This document shows positions 61,271-64,000 of a DNA stretch of 64,000 nt, in pieces. This DNA comes from Tatumella citrea. GTDB taxonomy: Bacteria; Pseudomonadota; Gammaproteobacteria; Enterobacterales; Enterobacteriaceae. Every line of letters starts with the position of its first letter. Position 1 is the first letter of the stretch. A program made the position numbers and the translations under genes. The notes under the pieces were generated by a model that ran no database searches, was not told the origin of the DNA, and worked only from the letters and a program-made list of their open reading frames with translations. Location: positions 496,001 through 560,000 of the forward strand of contig NZ_CP015579.1 in NCBI RefSeq assembly GCF_002163585.1. The letters are read 5' to 3'.

Positions 61271-62017
61271 TCAGGGGGGAGTGAGCGTTGACAGTGGGTT
61301 GCTCTGTGTTTCACCTGATTTACTGGTATCCCGGGCAGTTTTCCCGGCGGCCAGTCGTTGTTCCAGACGTTTACCTAACCGGCTCAGCGGGTAAGACATA
61401 ACGAAATAGATCAGCAATATCAGCCCATAGATCAGAAACGATGAATATCCGCGGCTGATAAGAATTTTGGCGGAAAACGTGAGTTCCACGACACCGAGTT
61501 GTGAGGCAAGGGCGGTATCTTTAATAAATGACACCATAAAGCTGAATGCCGGAGGGATCACAACCCGCAATGCCTGCGGTAGCATCACCAACTGAATCAG
61601 TTGACGGTGACTGAAGTTAAGGGTCTGAGCCGCTTCAATCTGAGTTTTAGGCACAGATTCGAAACCGGTACGGAAAATTTCAGCCATATAGGCACTGGCG
61701 ATCAGACAGACGGCAATCAGACCGATGAAGTAGAAGGAGAGATCGATTCCGATCCCCTGGAAAATAAAAAAGATTAAAAACAGTGTCACCAAAAATGGAA
61801 TCCGGCGCAGCAGTTCAACCAGTACGATGGTAACCACCCGCAGCGGCAGAAAAACCACGTGCCTGGTCTGGCGCAGGCAGGCAATAATAAAGCCAGCGAT
61901 TAATCCCGCGGAACACCCAATGGCTGAAAGAGTCAGGGTGTTCCATGCCGCCTTCAGGATAAATTCCAGGGTAAAGGCATTGCATAAGTTAATGATTTGC
62001 TGAGAAAGGGTGAGCAT
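61271..62017 (-). CDS. Amino-acid-type ABC transporter permease (second importer)
   Basis: A 248-residue permease: AAWNTLTLSAIGCSAGLIAG, LRRIPFLVTLFLIFFIFQG, EAA loop (IEAAQTLNFSHRQLIQLVML). Its start overlaps the stop of the other permease (TAATG at 62015-62019). The 25 C-terminal residues form a polar tail absent from the first importer. Confidence 0.9.
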   Translation of the reverse strand: MLTLSQQIINLCNAFTLEFILKAAWNTLTLSAIGCSAGLIAGFIIACLRQTRHVVFLPLRVVTIVLVELLRRIPFLVTLFLIFFIFQGIGIDLSFYFIGLIAVCLIASAYMAEIFRTGFESVPKTQIEAAQTLNFSHRQLIQLVMLPQALRVVIPPAFSFMVSFIKDTALASQLGVVELTFSAKILISRGYSSFLIYGLILLIYFVMSYPLSRLGKRLEQRLAAGKTARDTSKSGETQSNPLSTLTPP

Positions 62018-62691
62018 TAAATAAACCTCGCTCTGACACGGAAACACCAGTAACCAACACCGTACAACATCGCGCTGGCAATAAAGGTCAGGATGACGTA
62101 CATCCCGGCGGCCACCGAAAACGCCTCAATACTGCGGAAGGTGGTTGAGCTGATATCGATAACGGCGCCGGTTAATTCATTGACGCCAAACAGACCACCG
62201 ATAGAGCTACCCAGTAATATCCAGATAAAAAAGTTCGACAGTACCGGATAGATGGTTTTCGCAATATGCGGCAGGGTGACATAGCGGAAACTCTGCCATG
62301 CGGAAAGATTCAGTGTCTGTGCCGCTTCCAGCTCGGTTTTGCTGACAGAGATCAGCCCGCTGCGCATAATATCGGTCAGGTAGGCACCGGCATTCAGAGA
62401 CAGGCCGGTTAATACGGCGGTCAGGGGGGAAAGAACAATGCCAAAATCGGGCAGTCCATAAAACAACACGAAAATCTGAATTAACGATGGCGTATTGGTG
62501 AAGAAAATCACATAACCCCGGACTAATTTTTTTACCCCGGATCTTGCATGCTGCTCTGCCAGAGCACCCAACAGTCCGATGACGCACCCAATCCAGAATG
62601 AAATAAATGCGACAACAAGCGTAATGGCAGCTCCGGTAAGTAGTTCATTCCAGTGTTGCAGTACCTCACCAAACTGAAAGGTGTAATGCAT
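62017..62691 (-). CDS. Amino-acid-type ABC transporter permease, first subunit (second importer)
   Basis: A 224-residue permease: ELLTGAAITLVVAFISFWIG, FFTNTPSLIQIFVLFYGLP, EAA loop (LEAAQTLNLSAWQSFRYVTL). Follows the binding protein gene by 66 bp. Confidence 0.9.
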   Translation of the reverse strand: MHYTFQFGEVLQHWNELLTGAAITLVVAFISFWIGCVIGLLGALAEQHARSGVKKLVRGYVIFFTNTPSLIQIFVLFYGLPDFGIVLSPLTAVLTGLSLNAGAYLTDIMRSGLISVSKTELEAAQTLNLSAWQSFRYVTLPHIAKTIYPVLSNFFIWILLGSSIGGLFGVNELTGAVIDISSTTFRSIEAFSVAAGMYVILTFIASAMLYGVGYWCFRVRARFI

Positions 62692-62757
62692 AATTCTATT
62701 CTCCGAAAATTACCGTAATATCTGATTGTTCGGTTGATTAATAAGTTATTGTTTTAC

Positions 62758-63567
62758 TTAGAAGTAAGGGTTAGGGTTAATTTTCACTAACATCGGTGCT
62801 TTAAACCATTTCAGCCAGGTGTTGTTAACGAAACCACTGGTATGCATATCGTAGAGTGCAATATTCAGTACATCGCGTAACGGGGTATTGTTTTGCGCCA
62901 GTCCTACGGCATCGTAGGAGGTGTTAATGGCTTCCGGGAACACTTTCCATTTGACGTTCGGATAATTGGCAGTGAACGGCATATAGAATTCAATGTTTTC
63001 AACTAAAGCATCAGCACGCCCCTGGGCCAGCGCTCTGATGGTATCCGCCATGGTATCAACGTAGAGGATTTTGGCCTGCGGCAGGTTTTGTTTCAGGAAG
63101 TCAGCAGTCCAGACCCCACGAATCAGTACCAGCGTGTACTTAGAGTTATTCAGATCTTTCCAGCTTTTGATATTGAGCTTATCGGTGGTCAGCACGCCCA
63201 TGGATTCAGTATGTAACGGCACGGTGTAGCTGATTGATTTAGCTCGCTCGACAGTCCGGGTCAGACCACCTAACGAGATATCGATACGATCAGTGACCAG
63301 GAAAGGCACCCGTTGCGCAATTTCGGTCATGACAAAGTCGGCTTTGACGCCCAGTTCACTGGCTAATTTATTTCCGACATCAATATCGAAACCTTCCAGT
63401 TGATTGGTGGCACCAATAGAGGATTGCGGCGGAGAATTTGGTAATACACCAATCCGCAAGGTGCCGCTTTTAATTATATCATCCAGTGATCTGGCGTTAG
63501 CCGTCGGAATTACAGCTGAAACCGCTAACATACTCAGAATCATGCTACAGAAGAATTTTTTAAACAT
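62758..63567 (-). CDS. ABC transporter substrate-binding protein, family 3 (second importer)
   Basis: A 269-residue periplasmic protein with signal peptide ending PTANARS. Family-3 blocks are IIKSGTLRIGVLPNSPPQSS, GFDIDVGNKLASELGVKADF, RVPFLVTDRIDISLGGLTRT, and VERAKSISYTVPL. It resembles but is not identical to the binding protein at 55388, so the two importers may serve related ligands. First gene of the four-gene minus-strand operon, under a GntR-type operator 56 bp upstream. Confidence 0.88.
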   Translation of the reverse strand: MFKKFFCSMILSMLAVSAVIPTANARSLDDIIKSGTLRIGVLPNSPPQSSIGATNQLEGFDIDVGNKLASELGVKADFVMTEIAQRVPFLVTDRIDISLGGLTRTVERAKSISYTVPLHTESMGVLTTDKLNIKSWKDLNNSKYTLVLIRGVWTADFLKQNLPQAKILYVDTMADTIRALAQGRADALVENIEFYMPFTANYPNVKWKVFPEAINTSYDAVGLAQNNTPLRDVLNIALYDMHTSGFVNNTWLKWFKAPMLVKINPNPYF

Positions 63568-64000
63568 GGCAATATTTCTCTCTGGTCAATGACGGGAATT
63601 GTGAACTTAGAATGGATTGATGATTGTCAACAATCTGTCTTTTGTCAATCAGTAGTTTTTTTTGATATAAATCAATGTTATTTAAGTTAAATATCTTGAT
63701 TTATTGCTTGTTGTATAGCGTGGGGGTGAGCGACGGGCGTACAGTGTCTGGCTAATTCATTGATATATCCAAATTATACGGAATACTTATGTACGCATCG
63801 TTTTAATATTACGGTGAGTTTATTTGTAATTATTATTTAACTGCACTTATTTGGCGCACCATAAAAGATGTTTCTGCACCATTCAGAGGAGTTTTCTGTT
63901 ATTTGAATCATAAATTAACTATTAAATGAAATTAAATTGAGGGCGGCTATTTTTTATCAAATGGTAAAAACAGGCAGGGTAGTGGCAGATTTTTAAATCC
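63568..64000. promoter_or_regulatory. Upstream region of the second importer with GntR-type operator
   Basis: ATTGTCAACAAT at 63623-63634 is the inverted form of the palindromes before the monooxygenase operon. A weaker site TTTTGTCAATCA follows at 63640-63651. The remaining 350 bp to the window edge is AT-rich and shows no gene, hairpin or repeat I can support. Confidence 0.65.

Noticed and set aside
1..64000. CRISPR arrays, prophage or integrative elements
   Set aside because: No regularly spaced short repeats, integrase, or phage structural genes were seen on either strand.

Overview
The window is a stretch of enterobacterial chromosome. Order and identity of the core genes (hmuV, pitA, iaaA-gsiABCD, ybeM, deoR, psiE, tRNA-Ile2 ileX, dsbG, the yia/sgb pentose operon with yiaJ) point to Enterobacterales. 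Moderate GC, heme-transport genes and the gene mix suggest an Erwiniaceae or Yersiniaceae member rather than Escherichia itself; that placement is inference.

Layout. 1-3.5 kb: end of the heme ABC transporter (hmuUV), then ppk2 and pitA (polyphosphate and phosphate). 3.5-6.2 kb: a zntB/corA-type metal transporter whose first 182 bp are duplicated; a hipBA-like toxin-antitoxin module with a broken hipA sits between the copies. 6.5-7.5 kb: Gfo/Idh/MocA oxidoreductase. 7.5-16.0 kb: a CysB-like regulator divergent from a tightly coupled six-gene operon (family-5 binding protein, two permeases, double ATPase, luciferase-like monooxygenase, CMD/AhpD-like fusion), a candidate sulfur-compound uptake and oxidation system. 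16-19 kb: serine hydrolase, LysR regulator, YceI protein. 19-29.6 kb: glutathione import and peptide salvage (iaaA-gsiABCD), budC-like reductase, deaminated-glutathione amidase, M20 hydrolase, deoR. 29.7-38.2 kb: psiE, ileX tRNA and an accessory island downstream of it: a DUF6998 protein with an in-frame stop, a 1,896-residue DUF4011/SF1 helicase-nuclease (likely phage defence), a stub of type I hsdR and an IS3-family remnant. 38.2-49.3 kb: dsbG, the yiaKL-MFS-lyxK-sgbHUE operon with its IclR regulator YiaJ, and a lactonase plus GPH symporter pair that shares a YiaJ-type operator-like motif. 49.9-53.2 kb: cupin, LysR, epimerase, FMN reductase.

53.6-63.6 kb is the most interesting region: flavin reductase, luciferase-like monooxygenase, a complete polar-amino-acid-type ABC importer, SDR and RidA in one operon, a FadR-type GntR regulator, and a second complete ABC importer. 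A palindrome ATTGTTGACAAT (or one-base variant) occurs before all three transcription units and matches the FadR-family consensus TNGTNNACNA, so this looks like one regulon for uptake and flavin-dependent oxidation of an unidentified, probably nitrogen-containing, small molecule. The logic resembles the Rut pathway but the genes do not correspond one to one.

No CRISPR array, rRNA or intact mobile element was seen.
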